NCBI GenBank assembly: GCA_946699065.1
Contig: CAMPDV010001059.1
Coordinates: forward strand, 62,001-126,000
Direction of reading: 5' to 3'
DNA from: Loxodes magnus
Lineage: Eukaryota; Ciliophora; Karyorelictea; Loxodida; Loxodidae
Length of the DNA: 64,000 bases
This document shows, one piece after another, positions 53,009-64,000 of the stretch. A program made the position numbers and the translations under genes. Under the pieces are notes generated by a model. It ran no database searches and was not told the origin of the DNA. It saw only the letters and a list, made by a program, of their open reading frames with translations. Position 1 is the first letter of the stretch. Every line of letters starts with the position of its first letter.

Positions 53009-54932
53009 AGATAAGACGGTGAGAATATGGGACGTCAAGACAGGTACCTGTAAGACCATGAGTGGTCACACTAGTTATGTATTATCTGTGGCTATATCCA
53101 GTGATTCAGAGTTAATCGTATCGGGAAGTTTAGATAAGTCGGTGAGACTATGGGACGTCAAGACAGGTACCTGTAAGACCATGAGTGGTCACACTAGTTA
53201 TGTATATGCTGTGGCTATATCCATTGATTTGGAGTTCATCGTATCGGGAAGTCATGATTATACGGTGAGACTATGGGACGTCAAGACAGGTACCTGTAAG
53301 ACCATGAGTGGTCAACCTAGTTATGTATGATCTGTGGCTATATCCAGTGATTCAGAGTTCATCGTATCGGGAAGTCATGATTAGACGGTGAGAATATGGG
53401 ACGTCAAGACAGGTACCTGTAAGACCATGAGTGGTCACACTAATTCTGTATTATCTGTGGCTATATCCATTGATTTGGAGTTCATCGTATCGGGAAGTGC
53501 AGATTATACGGTGAGACTATGGGACGTCAAGACAGGTACCTGTAAGACCATGAGTGGTCACACTAGTTATGTATATGCTGTGGCTATATCCATTGATTTG
53601 GAGTTCATCGTATCGGGAAGTCATGATTATACGGTGAGACTATGGGACGTCAAGACAGGTACCTGTAAGACCATGAGTGGTCACACTAGTTATGTATTAT
53701 CTGTGGCTATATCCAGTGATTCAGAGTTAATCGTATCGGAAAGTTTAGATAAGTCGGTGAAACTATGGGACGTCAAGACAGGTACCTGTAAGACCATGAG
53801 TGGTCAACCTAGTTATGTATGATCTGTGGCTATATCCAGTGATTCAGAGTTCATCGTATCGGGAAGTCATGATTAGACGGTGAGAATATGGGACGTCAAG
53901 ACAGGTACCTGTAAGACCATGAGTGGTCACACTAGTTATGTATTATCTGTGGCTATATCCAGTGATTCAGAGTTAATCGTATCGGGAAGTTTAGATAAGT
54001 CGGTGAGACTATGGGACGTCAAGACAGGTACCTGTAAGACCATGAGTGGTCACACTAGTTATGTATATGCTGTGGCTATATCCATTGATTTGGAGTTCAT
54101 CGTATCGGGAAGTCATGATTATACGGTGAGACTATGGGACGTCAAGACAGGTACCTGTAAGACTATGAGTGGTCACACTAGTTATGTATTATCTGTGGCT
54201 ATATCCAGTGATTCAGAGTTAATCGTATCGGGAAGTTTAGATAAGTCGGTGAAACTATGGGACGTCAAGACAGGTACCTGTAAGACCATGAGTGGTCAAC
54301 CTAGTTATGTATGATCTGTGGCTATATCCAGTGATTCAGAGTTCATCGTATCGGGAAGTCATGATTAGACGGTGAGACTATGGGACGTCAAGACAGGTAC
54401 CTGTAAGACCATGAGTGGTCACACTAGTTATGTATATGCTGTGGCTATATCCATTAATTTGGAGTTCATCGTATCGGGAAGTTATGATGATACGGTGAGA
54501 CTATGGGACGTCAAGACAGGTACCTGTAAGACCATGAGTGGTCAACCTAGTTATGTATATGCTGTGGCTATATCCAGTGATTCAGAGTTCATCGTATCGG
54601 GAAGTTTAGATAAGTCGGTGAGACTATGGGACGTCAAGACAGGTACCTGTAAGACCATGAGTGGTCAACCTAGTTATGTATGATCTGTGGCTATATCCAG
54701 TGATTCAGAGTTAATCGTATCGGGAAGTTTAGATAAGTCGGTGAGACTATGGGACGTCAAGACAGGTACCTGTAAGACTATGAGTGGTCACACTAGTTAT
54801 GTATTATCTGTGGCTATATCCAGTGATTCAGAGTTAATCGTATCGGGAAGTTTAGATAAGTCGGTGAGACTATGGGACGTCAAGACAGGTACCTGTAAGA
54901 CCATGAGTGGTCAACCTAGTTATGTATGATCT
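53009..54932 (+). pseudogene. Interrupted type 2 WD40 units, LDKS-rich
   Basis: About 16 units with open pieces 52965-53330, 53388-53822, 53880-54314, 54372-54683 and 54687-54929. LDKS with SELIV and the VKLWD variant dominate. Stops are QPSYV-TGA and SHD-TAG only; the TAA form is absent here. Confidence 0.75.
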
Positions 54933-55667
54933 GTGTCTATATCCAGTGATTCAGAGTTCATCGTATCGGGAAGTGATGATAATACGTTGAGACTATGTGA
55001 CGTCAAGACAGGTACCTGTAAGACTATGAGTGGTCACACTAGTTATGTATTATCTGTGGCTATATCCAGTGATTCAGAGTTAATCGTATCGGGAAGTTTA
55101 GATAAGTCGGTGAGACTATGGGACGTCAAGACAGGTACCTGTAAGACCATGAGTGGTCACACAGATTCTGTATATGCTGTGGCTATATCCAGTGATTCAG
55201 AGTTCATCGTATCGGGAAGTGATGATAATACGTTGAGACTATGTGACGTCAAGACAGGTATCTGTAAGATCATGAGTGGTCACACTAGTTGTGTAAATGC
55301 TGTGGCTATATCCAGTGATTCAGAGTTCATCGTATCGGGAAGTGGAGATAAGACGGTGAGAATATGGGACGTCAAGACAGGTACCTGTAAGACCATGAGT
55401 GGTCACACTAGTTATGTATATGCTGTGGCTATATCCATTGATTTGGAGTTCATCGTATCGGGAAGTGCAGATTATACGGTGAGAATATGGGACGTCAAGA
55501 CAGGTACCTGTAAGACCATGAGTGGTCACACTAGTTATGTATATGCTGTGGCTATATCCATTGATTTGGAGTTCATCGTATCGGGAAGTCATGATTATAC
55601 GGTGAGACTATGGGACGTCAAGACAGGTACCTGTAAGACCATGAGTGGTCAACCTAGTTATGTATGA
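54933..55667 (+). pseudogene. Open WD40 fragment, 244 residues
   Basis: Units: DDN-RLCD (with TACC-KTM), SYVLSVA-LDKS, DSVYAVA-DDN-RLCD (a type 1 DSVYAVA block), SCVNAVA-GDK-RIWD, SYVYAVA-ADY-RIWD, SYVYAVA-HDY, ending QPSYV-TGA. Confidence 0.6.
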
Positions 55668-55916
55668 TCTGTGGCTATATCCAGTGATTCAGAGTTAATC
55701 GTATCGGGAAGTTTAGATAAGTCGGTGAGACTATGGGACGTCAAGACAGGTACCTGTAAGACTATGAGTGGTCACACTAGTTATGTATATGCTGTGGCTA
55801 TATCCATTGATTTGGAGTTCATCGTATCGGGAAGTGCAGATTATACGGTGAGAATATGGGACGTCAAGACAGGTACCTGTAAGACCATGAGTGGTCAACC
55901 TAGTTATGTATGATCT

Positions 55917-56645
55917 GTGGCTATATCCAGTGATTCAGAGTTCATCGTATCGGGAAGTGCAGATTATACGGTGAGACTATGGGACGTCAAGACAGGTACC
56001 TGTAAGACCATGAGTGGTCACACTAGTTATGTATTATCTGTGGCTATATCCAGTGATTCAGAGTTCATCGTATCGGGAAGTGGAGATAAGACGGTGAGAA
56101 TATGGGACGTCAAGACAGGTACCTGTAAGACCATGAGTGGTCACACAGATTCTGTATATGCTGTGGCTATATCCAGTGATTCAGAGTTCATCGTATCGGG
56201 AAGTGATGATAATACGTTGAGACTATGTGACGTCAAAACAGGTATCTGTAAGATCATGAGTGGTCACACTAGTTGTGTAAATGCTGTGGCTATATCCAGT
56301 GATTCAGAGTTCATCGTATCGGGAAGTGGAGATAAGACGGTGAGACTATGGGACGTCAAGACAGGTACCTGTAAGACCATGAGTGGTCACACTAGTTATG
56401 TATCATCTGTGGCTATATCCAGTGATTCAGAGTTCATCGTATCGGCAAGTGATGATGAGACGGTGAGACTATGGAACGTCAAGACAGGTACCTGTAAGAC
56501 CATGAGTGGTCACACTAGTTATGTATATGCTGTGGCTATATCCATTGATTTGGAGTTCATCGTATCGGGAAGTGCAGATTATACGGTGAGACTATGGGAC
56601 GTCAAGACAGGTACCTGTAAGAACATGAGTGGTCACACTAATTAA
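55917..56645 (+). pseudogene. Open WD40 fragment with a unique SASDDETVRLWN unit, 242 residues
   Basis: ADY, SYVLSVA-GDK-RIWD, DSVYAVA-DDN-RLCD, SCVNAVA-GDK, SYVSSVA, then a unit seen nowhere else in the window: GCA at codon 41, GAT-GAT-GAG at 2-4 and AAC for Asp10 (56,441-56,480). The next unit has KNM. It ends HTN-TAA. This unit has private changes not shared with neighbours. Confidence 0.6.
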
Positions 56646-57077
56646 GTATTATCTGTGTCTATATCCAGTGATTCAGAGTTCATCGTATCGGGAAGTTATG
56701 ATGATACGGTGAGACTATGGGACGTCAAGACAGGTACCTGTAAGGCCATGAGTGGTCAACCTAGTTATGTATGATCTGTGGCTATATCCAGTGATTCAGA
56801 GTTAATCGTATCGGAAAGTCATGATAATACGTTGAGACTATGGGACGTCAAGACAGGTACCTGTAAGACCATGAGTGGTCACACTAATTCTGTATTATCT
56901 GTGGCTATATCCATTGATTTGGAGTTCATCGTATCGGGAAGTTATGATGATACGGTGAGACTATGGGACGTCAAGACAGGTACCTGTAAGACCATGAGTG
57001 GTCACACTAGTTATGTATTATCTGTGGCTATATCCAGTGATTCAGAGTTAATCGTATCGGAAAGTCATGATTAGACG
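56646..57077 (+). pseudogene. Interrupted type 2 WD40 units
   Basis: About 3.5 units. YDD, CKAM-QPSYV-TGA (56775), then open piece 56778-57074 with [49 protein letters not shown] and TAG. Confidence 0.7.
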
Positions 57078-57875
57078 GTGAGAATATGGGACGTCAAGAC
57101 AGGTACCTGTAAGGCCATGAGTGGTCAACCTAGTTATGTATATGCTGTGGCTATATCCATTAATTTGGAGTTTATCGTATCGGGAAGTTATGATGATACG
57201 GTGAGACTATGGGACGTCAAGACAGGTATCTGTAAGATCATGAGTGGTCACACTAGTTGTGTAAATGCTGTGGCTATATCCAGTGATTCAGAGTTCATCG
57301 TATCGGGAAGTGGAGATAAGACGGTGAGAATATGGGACGTCAAGACAGGTACCTGTAAGACCATGAGTGGTCACACTAGTTATGTATATGCTGTGGCTAT
57401 ATCCATTGATTTGGAGTTCATCGTATCGGGAAGTGCAGATTATACGGTGAGAATATGGGACGTCAAGACAGGTACCTGTAAGACCATGAGTGGTCACACT
57501 AGTTATGTATATGCTGTGGCTATATCCATTGATTTGGAGTTCATCGTATCGGGAAGTGATGATAGTACGTTGAGACTATGTGACGTCAAGACAGGTATCT
57601 GTAAGATCATGAGTGGTCACACTAGTTGTGTAAATGCTGTGGCTATATCCAGTGATTCAGAGTTCATCGTATCGGGAAGTGGAGATAAGACGGTGAGAAT
57701 ATGGGACGTCAAGACAGGTACCTGTAAGACCATGAGTGGTCACACTAGTTATGTATATGCTGTGGCTATATCCATTGATTTGGAGTTCATCGTATCGGGA
57801 AGTGCAGATTATACGGTGAGACTATGGGACGTCAAGACAGGTACATGTAAGACCATGAGTGGTCACACTAATTAA
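57078..57875 (+). pseudogene. Open WD40 fragment, 265 residues
   Basis: [66 protein letters not shown] (DDS occurs only here), SCVNAVA-GDK-RIWD, SYVYAVA-ADY, ending HTN-TAA. GAGTTTATC (57,16x) is a synonymous marker otherwise typical of region 1. Confidence 0.6.
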
Positions 57876-58119
57876 GTATTATCTGTGTCTATATCCAGTG
57901 ATTCAGAGTTCATCGTATCGGGAAGTTATGATGATACGTTGAGACTATGTGACGTCAAGACAGGTACCTGTAAGACCATGAGTGGTCAACCTAGTTATGT
58001 ATGATCTGTGGCTATATCCAGTGATTCAGAGTTCATCGTATCGGGAAGTCATGATTAGACGGTGAGAATATGGGACGTCAAGACAGGTACCTGTAAGACT
58101 ATGAGTGGTCACACTAGTT

Positions 58120-59100
58120 ATGTATTATCTGTGGCTATATCCAGTGATTCAGAGTTAATCGTATCGGGAAGTGATGATAATACGTTGAGACTATGTGACG
58201 TCAAGACAGGTATCTGTAAGATCATGAGTGGTCACACTAGTTGTGTAAATGCTGTGGCTATATCCATTGATTTGGAGTTCATCGTATCGGGAAGTGCAGA
58301 TTATACGGTGAGACTATGGGACGTCAAGACAGGTACATGTAAGACCATGAGTGGTCACACTAATTAAGTATTATCTGTGTCTATATCCAGTGATTCAGAG
58401 TTCATCGTATCGGGAAGTGGAGATAAGACGGTGAGACTATGGGACGTCAAGACAGGTACCTGTAAGACCATGAGTGGTCACACTAGTTATGTATATGCTG
58501 TGGCTATATCCATTGATTTGGAGTTCATCGTATCGGGAAGTGCAGATTATACGGTGAGACTATGGGACGTCAAGACAGGTACCTGTAAGACCATGAGTGG
58601 TCACACTAGTTATGTATGATCTGTGGCTATATCCAGTGATTCAGAGTTCATCGTATCGGGAAGTCATGATTAGACGGTGAGAATATGGGACGTCAAGACA
58701 GGTACCTGTAAGACCATGAGTGGTCAACCTAGTTATGTATGATCTGTGGCTATATCCAGTGATTCAGAGTTCATCGTATCGGGAAGTTATGATAATACAG
58801 TGAGAATATGGGACGTCAAGACAGGTACCTGTAAGACTATGAGTGGTCACACTAGTTATGTATTATCTGTGGCTATATCCAGTGATTCAGAGTTCATCGT
58901 ATCGGGAAGTGCAGATTATACGGTGAGACTATGGGACGTCAAGACAGGTACCTGTAAGACCATGAGTGGTCACACTAGTTATGTATATGCTGTGGCTATA
59001 TCCATTGATTTGGAGTTCATCGTATCGGGAAGTGCAGATTATACGGTGAGACTATGGGACGTCAAGACAGGTACCTGTAAGACCATGAGTGGTCAACCTA
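58120..59100 (+). repeat. Mosaic duplication H10, copy 1
   Basis: Units around 58,120-58,600 and 58,746-59,090 recur at +2214 (18 units) at 60,334-61,304. They are interrupted by blocks that differ: here SYV-TGA / SHD-TAG-RIWD, there HTN-TAA / YDD-TLRLCD. The patchwork suggests conversion after duplication. Confidence 0.7.
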
Positions 59101-60333
59101 GTTATGTATGATCTGTGGCTATATCCAGTGATTCAGAGTTCATCGTATCGGGAAGTTTAGATAAGTCGGTGAGACTATGGGACGTCAAGACAGGTACCTG
59201 TAAGACCATGAGTGGTCAACCTAGTTATGTATGATCTGTGGCTATATCCAGTGATTCAGAGTTCATCGTATCGGGAAGTGATGATAATACGTTGAGACTA
59301 TGTGACGTCAAGACAGGTACCTGTAAGACCATGAGTGGTCACACTAGTTATGTATATGCTGTGGCTATATCCATTGATTCAGAGTTAATCGTATCGGAAA
59401 GTTATGATAATACGGTGAGACTATGGGACGTCAAGACAGGTACCTGTAAGACCATGAGTGGTCACACTAATTCTGTATATGCTGTGGCTATATCCAGTGA
59501 TTCAGAGTTCATCGTATCGGAAAGTTATGATAATACGGTGAGACTATGGGACGTCAAGACAGGTACCTGTAAGACCATGAGTGGTCACACTAATTCTGTA
59601 TATGCTGTGGCTATATCCAGTGATTCAGAGTTCATCGTATCGGGAAGTCATGATTAGACGGTGAGAATATGGGACGTCAAGACAGGTACCTGTAAGACCA
59701 TGAGTGGTCACACTAGTTATGTATATGCTGTGGCTATATCCATTGATTCAGAGTTAATCGTATCGGAAAGTTATGATAATACGGTGAGACTATGGGACGT
59801 CAAGACAGGTACCTGTAAGACCATGAGTGGTCACACTAGTTATGTATATGCTGTGGCTATATCCATTGATTCAGAGTTCATCGTATCGGGAAGTTATGAT
59901 GATACGGTGAGACTATGGGACGTCAAGACAGGTACCTGTAAGGCCATGAGTGGTCAACCTAGTTATGTATGATCTGTGGCTATATCCAGTGATTCAGAGT
60001 TCATCGTATCGGAAAGTTATGATAATACGGTGAGACTATGGGACGTCAAGACAGGTACCTGTAAGACCATGAGTGGTCACACAGGTTATGCATATGCTGT
60101 GGCTATATCCAGTGATTCAGAGTTCATCGTATCGGAAAGTCATGATTAGACGGTGAGAATATGGGACGTCAAGACAGGTACCTGTAAGACCATGAGTGGT
60201 CACACTAGTTATGTATATGCTGTGGCTATATCCAGTGATTCACAGTTCATCGTATCGGGAAGTTATGATAATACGGTGAGACTATGGGACGTCAAGACAG
60301 GTACCTGTAAGACCATGAGTGGTCACACTAGTT
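59101..60333 (+). pseudogene. Mixed type 1 and type 2 WD40 units
   Basis: Open pieces are 59238-59657, 59661-59972 and the start of 60153-60581. Type 1 blocks (NSVYAVA with ESYDN at about 59,380-59,640, GYAYAVA at about 60,085, SDSQFIV-YDN at about 60,240) alternate with type 2. IDSELIV (ATT-GAT-TCA-GAG-TTA) is a join of the IDLEF and SDSELIV blocks. Stops are SHD-TAG and QPSYV-TGA. Confidence 0.75.
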
Positions 60334-61314
60334 ATGTATTATCTGTGGCTATATCCAGTGATTCAGAGTTAATCGTATCGGGAAGTGATGATAATACGTT
60401 GAGACTATGTGACGTCAAGACAGGTATCTGTAAGATCATGAGTGGTCACACTAGTTGTGTAAATGCTGTGGCTATATCCATTGATTTGGAGTTCATCGTA
60501 TCGGGAAGTGCAGATTATACGGTGAGACTATGGGACGTCAAGACAGGTACATGTAAGACCATGAGTGGTCACACTAATTAAGTATTATCTGTGTCTATAT
60601 CCAGTGATTCAGAGTTCATCGTATCGGGAAGTGGAGATAAGACGGTGAGACTATGGGACGTCAAGACAGGTACCTGTAAGACCATGAGTGGTCACACTAG
60701 TTATGTATATGCTGTGGCTATATCCATTGATTTGGAGTTCATCGTATCGGGAAGTGCAGATTATACGGTGAGACTATGGGACGTCAAGACAGGTACATGT
60801 AAGACCATGAGTGGTCACACTAATTAAGTATTATCTGTGTCTATATCCAGTGATTCAGAGTTCATCGTATCGGGAAGTTATGATGATACGTTGAGACTAT
60901 GTGACGTCAAGACAGGTACCTGTAAGACCATGAGTGGTCAACCTAGTTATGTATGATCTGTGGCTATATCCAGTGATTCAGAGTTCATCGTATCGGGAAG
61001 TTATGATAATACAGTGAGAATATGGGACGTCAAGACAGGTACCTGTAAGACTATGAGTGGTCACACTAGTTATGTATTATCTGTGGCTATATCCAGTGAT
61101 TCAGAGTTCATCGTATCGGGAAGTGCAGATTATACGGTGAGACTATGGGACGTCAAGACAGGTACCTGTAAGACCATGAGTGGTCAACCTAGTTATGTAT
61201 ATGCTGTGGCTATATCCATTGATTTGGAGTTCATCGTATCGGGAAGTGCAGATTATACGGTGAGACTATGGGACGTCAAGACAGGTACATGTAAGACCAT
61301 GAGTGGTCACACTA
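60334..61314 (+). repeat. Mosaic duplication H10, copy 2
   Basis: Second copy of 58120-59100 with block replacements. It includes the uncommon ACA-GTG-AGA-ATA combination (YDN-TVRIWD) at about 61,010, as at about 58,796. Confidence 0.7.
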
Positions 61315-63820
61315 ATTAAGTATTATCTGTGTCTATATCCAGTGATTCAGAGTTCATCGTATCGGGAAGTGGAGATAAGACGGTGAGACTATGGGACGTC
61401 AAGACAGGTACCTGTAAGACCATGAGTGGTCACACTAGTTATGTATATGCTGTGGCTATATCCATTAATTTGGAGTTCATCGTATCGGGAAGTTATGATG
61501 ATACGGTGAGACTATGGGACGTCAAGACAGGTACCTGTAAGACCATGAGTGGTCAACCTAGTTATGTATGATCTGTGGCTATATCCAGTGATTCAGAGTT
61601 CATCGTATCGGGAAGTGATGATAATACGTTGAGACTATGTGACGTCAAGACAGGTACCTGTAAGACCATGAGTGGTCACACTAGTTATGTATATGCTGTG
61701 GCTATATCCATTGATTCAGAGTTAATCGTATCGGAAAGTTATGATAATACGGTGAGACTATGGGACGTCAAGACAGGTACCTGTAAGACTATGAGTGGTC
61801 ACACTAGTTATGTATATGCTGTGGCTATATCCATTGATTTGGAGTTCATCGTATCGGGAAGTCATGATTATACGGTGAGACTATGGGACGTCAAGACAGG
61901 TACCTGTAAGACCATGAGTGGTCACACTAGTTATGTATTATCTGTGGCTATATCCAGTGATTCAGAGTTAATCGTATCGGAAAGTCATGATAATACGTTG
62001 AGACTATGTGACGTCAAGACAGGTACCTGTAAGACCATGAGTGGTCAACCTAGTTATGTATGATCTGTGGCTATATCCAGTGATTCAGAGTTAATCGTAT
62101 CGGGAAGTCATGATTAGACGGTGAGACTATGGGACGTCAAGACAGGTACCTGTAAGACCATGAGTGGTCACACTAGTTATGTATTATCTGTGGCTATATC
62201 CAGTGATTCAGAGTTCATCGTATCGGGAAGTCATGATAATACGTTGAGACTATGTGACGTCAAGACAGGTACCTGTAAGACTATGAGTGGTCACACTAAT
62301 TAAGTATTATCTGTGTCTATATCCAGTGATTCAGAGTTCATCGTATCGGGAAGTCATGATTAGACGGTGAGACTATGGGACGTCAAGACAGGTACCTGTA
62401 AGACCATGAGTGGTCACACTAGTTATGTATGATCTGTGGCTATATCCAGTGATTCAGAGTTCATCGTATCGGGAAGTCATGATTAGACGGTGAGAATATG
62501 GGACGTCAAGACAGGTACCTGTAAGACCATGAGTGGTCACACTAGTTATGTATGATCTGTGGCTATATCCAGTGATTCAGAGTTCATCGTATCGGGAAGT
62601 CATGATTAGACGGTGAGACTATGGGACGTCAAGACAGGTACCTGTAAGACCATGAGTGGTCACACTAGTTATGTATTATCTGTGGCTATATCCAGTGATT
62701 CAGAGTTAATCGTATCGGAAAGTCATGATTAGACGGTGAGAATATGGGACGTCAAGACAGGTACCTGTAAGACCATGAGTGGTCACACTAGTTATGTATA
62801 TGCTGTGGCTATATCCATTGATTTGGAGTTCATCGTATCGGGAAGTTATGATGATACGGTGAGACTATGGGACGTCAAGACAGGTACCTGTAAGACCATG
62901 AGTGGTCACACTAGTTGTGTAAATGCTGTGGCTATATCCAGTGATTCAGAGTTCATCGTATCGGGAAGTGGAGATAAGACGGTGAGAATATGGGACGTCA
63001 AGACAGGTACCTGTAAGACCATGAGTGGTCACACTAGTTATGTATGATCTGTGGCTATATCCAGTGATTCAGAGTTCATCGTATCGGGAAGTGGAGATAA
63101 GACGGTGAGACTATGGGACGTCAAGACAGGTACCTGTAAGACCATGAGTGGTCACACTAGTTATGTATATGCTGTGGCTATATCCATTGATTTGGAGTTC
63201 ATCGTATCGGGAAGTCATGATTAGACGGTGAGACTATGGGACGTCAAGACAGGTACCTGTAAGACCATGAGTGGTCACACTAGTTATGTATATGCTGTGG
63301 CTATATCCATTAATTTGGAGTTCATCGTATCGGGAAGTTATGATGATACGGTGAGACTATGGGACGTCAAGACAGGTACCTGTAAGACCATGAGTGGTCA
63401 ACCTAGTTATGTATGATCTGTGGCTATATCCAGTGATTCAGAGTTCATCGTATCGGGAAGTGATGATAATACGTTGAGACTATGTGACGTCAAGACAGGT
63501 ATCTGTAAGATCATGAGTGGTCACACTAGTTGTGTATATGCTGTGGCTATATCCATTGATTTGGAGTTCATCGTATCGGGAAGTGCAGATTATACGGTGA
63601 GAATATGGGACGTCAAGACAGGTACCTGTAAGACCATGAGTGGTCACACTAGTTATGTATATGCTGTGGCTATATCCATTGATTTGGAGTTCATCGTATC
63701 GGGAAGTCATGATTATACGGTGAGACTATGGGACGTCAAGACAGGTACCTGTAAGACTATGAGTGGTCACACTAGTTATGTATTATCTGTGGCTATATCC
63801 AGTGATTCAGAGTTAATCGT
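61315..63820 (+). pseudogene. Interrupted type 2 WD40 units at the right end
   Basis: About 20 units. Open pieces are 61329-61571, 61575-62063, 62121-62303, 62736-63047 and 63228-63416. A cluster of TAA, TAG and TGA stops lies at 62,300-62,740. HDN-TLRLCD combinations occur at about 61,990 and 62,230. Confidence 0.75.
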
Positions 63821-64000
63821 ATCGGTAAGTTATGATAATACGGTGAGACTATGGGACGTCAAGACAGGTACCTGTAAGACCATGAGTGGTCACACAGGTT
63901 ATGCATATGCTGTGGCTATATCCAGTGATTCAGAGTTCATCGTATCGGGAAGTTATGATAATACGGTGAGACTATGTGACGTCAAGACAGGTATCTGTAA
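63821..64000 (+). pseudogene. Return of type 1-like units at the window edge
   Basis: The last unit and a half read SYDN, GYAYAVA, SGSYDN, then RLCDVKTGIC, which mixes type 1 and type 2 blocks. They are open to the edge in frame 3. Codon 41 is GTA (GGA to GTA), unique here, and it makes GGTAAGT at 63824-63830. Confidence 0.65.

Overview
The whole 64 kb is one head-to-tail array of a WD40 (beta-propeller) coding repeat on the + strand. The unit is 123 bp (41 codons). From the first RLWD block (codon at 18) to the last (codon at 63966) there are 63,948 bases. That equals 520 x 123 minus 12, and I can point to exactly 12 units with a one-base deletion, so every other unit keeps its length. I see no other gene, RNA gene, transposon, CRISPR array or promoter. 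Both ends of the array lie outside the window.

Unit numbering used below (41 codons): S1 x2 D3 x4 T5 V6 R7 L/I8 W9 D10 V11 K12 T13 G14 T15 C16 K17 T18 M19 S20 G21 H22 T23 x24 x25 V/A26 x27 x28 V29 A/S30 I31 S32 S/I33 D34 S/L35 E/Q36 F/L37 I/N38 V39 S40 G/E41. The WD40 structural tetrad (Asp3, His22, Ser40 region of strand b, Trp9) is visible. The GC content of a representative unit is about 45 percent (hand count).

Region 1 (1-14472, about 117 units, 'type 1') is nearly intact coding sequence. One frame is open from the left edge to a TAA at 9921 (more than 80 units, about 3,306 codons, 5' end upstream of the window). It is followed by four open stretches separated by two one-base deletions (10544, 11404) and one TGT-to-TGA change (13330). 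The scaffold codons are almost invariant at the DNA level. Nearly all variation is in a few codons (2, 4, 24, 25, 27, 36, 38, 41), which are reshuffled between units in many combinations.

Region 2 (14473-about 63,820, about 400 units, 'type 2') is a derived, interrupted version. Many units lose a tetrad residue (H22 to Q in SGQPSYV; W9 to C in RLCD). In-frame stops recur at three addresses: TGA at codon 27, TAA at codon 25 and TAG at codon 4. There are at least 100 stops and probably nearer 200 (not exhaustively counted). Ten more one-base deletions lie between 24.5 and 34.7 kb. The region is built of nested segmental duplications of whole units (5, 12, 15, 16, 18, 26, 33, 38, 49 and 64 units apart), as in a higher-order satellite. 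Some type 1 units are embedded in it, and type 1-like units return at the right edge.

Organism: not identifiable from this sequence. A eukaryotic nuclear genome seems more likely than a bacterium, because of an uninterrupted >64 kb high-identity coding minisatellite with no neighbouring gene. Bacterial WD40 genes with many repeats exist, so this is weak inference. The nearest conceptual parallels are fungal NACHT-WD40 (het-d/e/r, HNWD) genes, whose WD40 repeats evolve in concert and vary at surface positions. No effector domain is visible here.

Working model (inference): a giant WD40 protein ends at 9921, and the downstream 54 kb is a decaying or silent repertoire of repeat cassettes that exchange blocks by unequal crossing-over and gene conversion.
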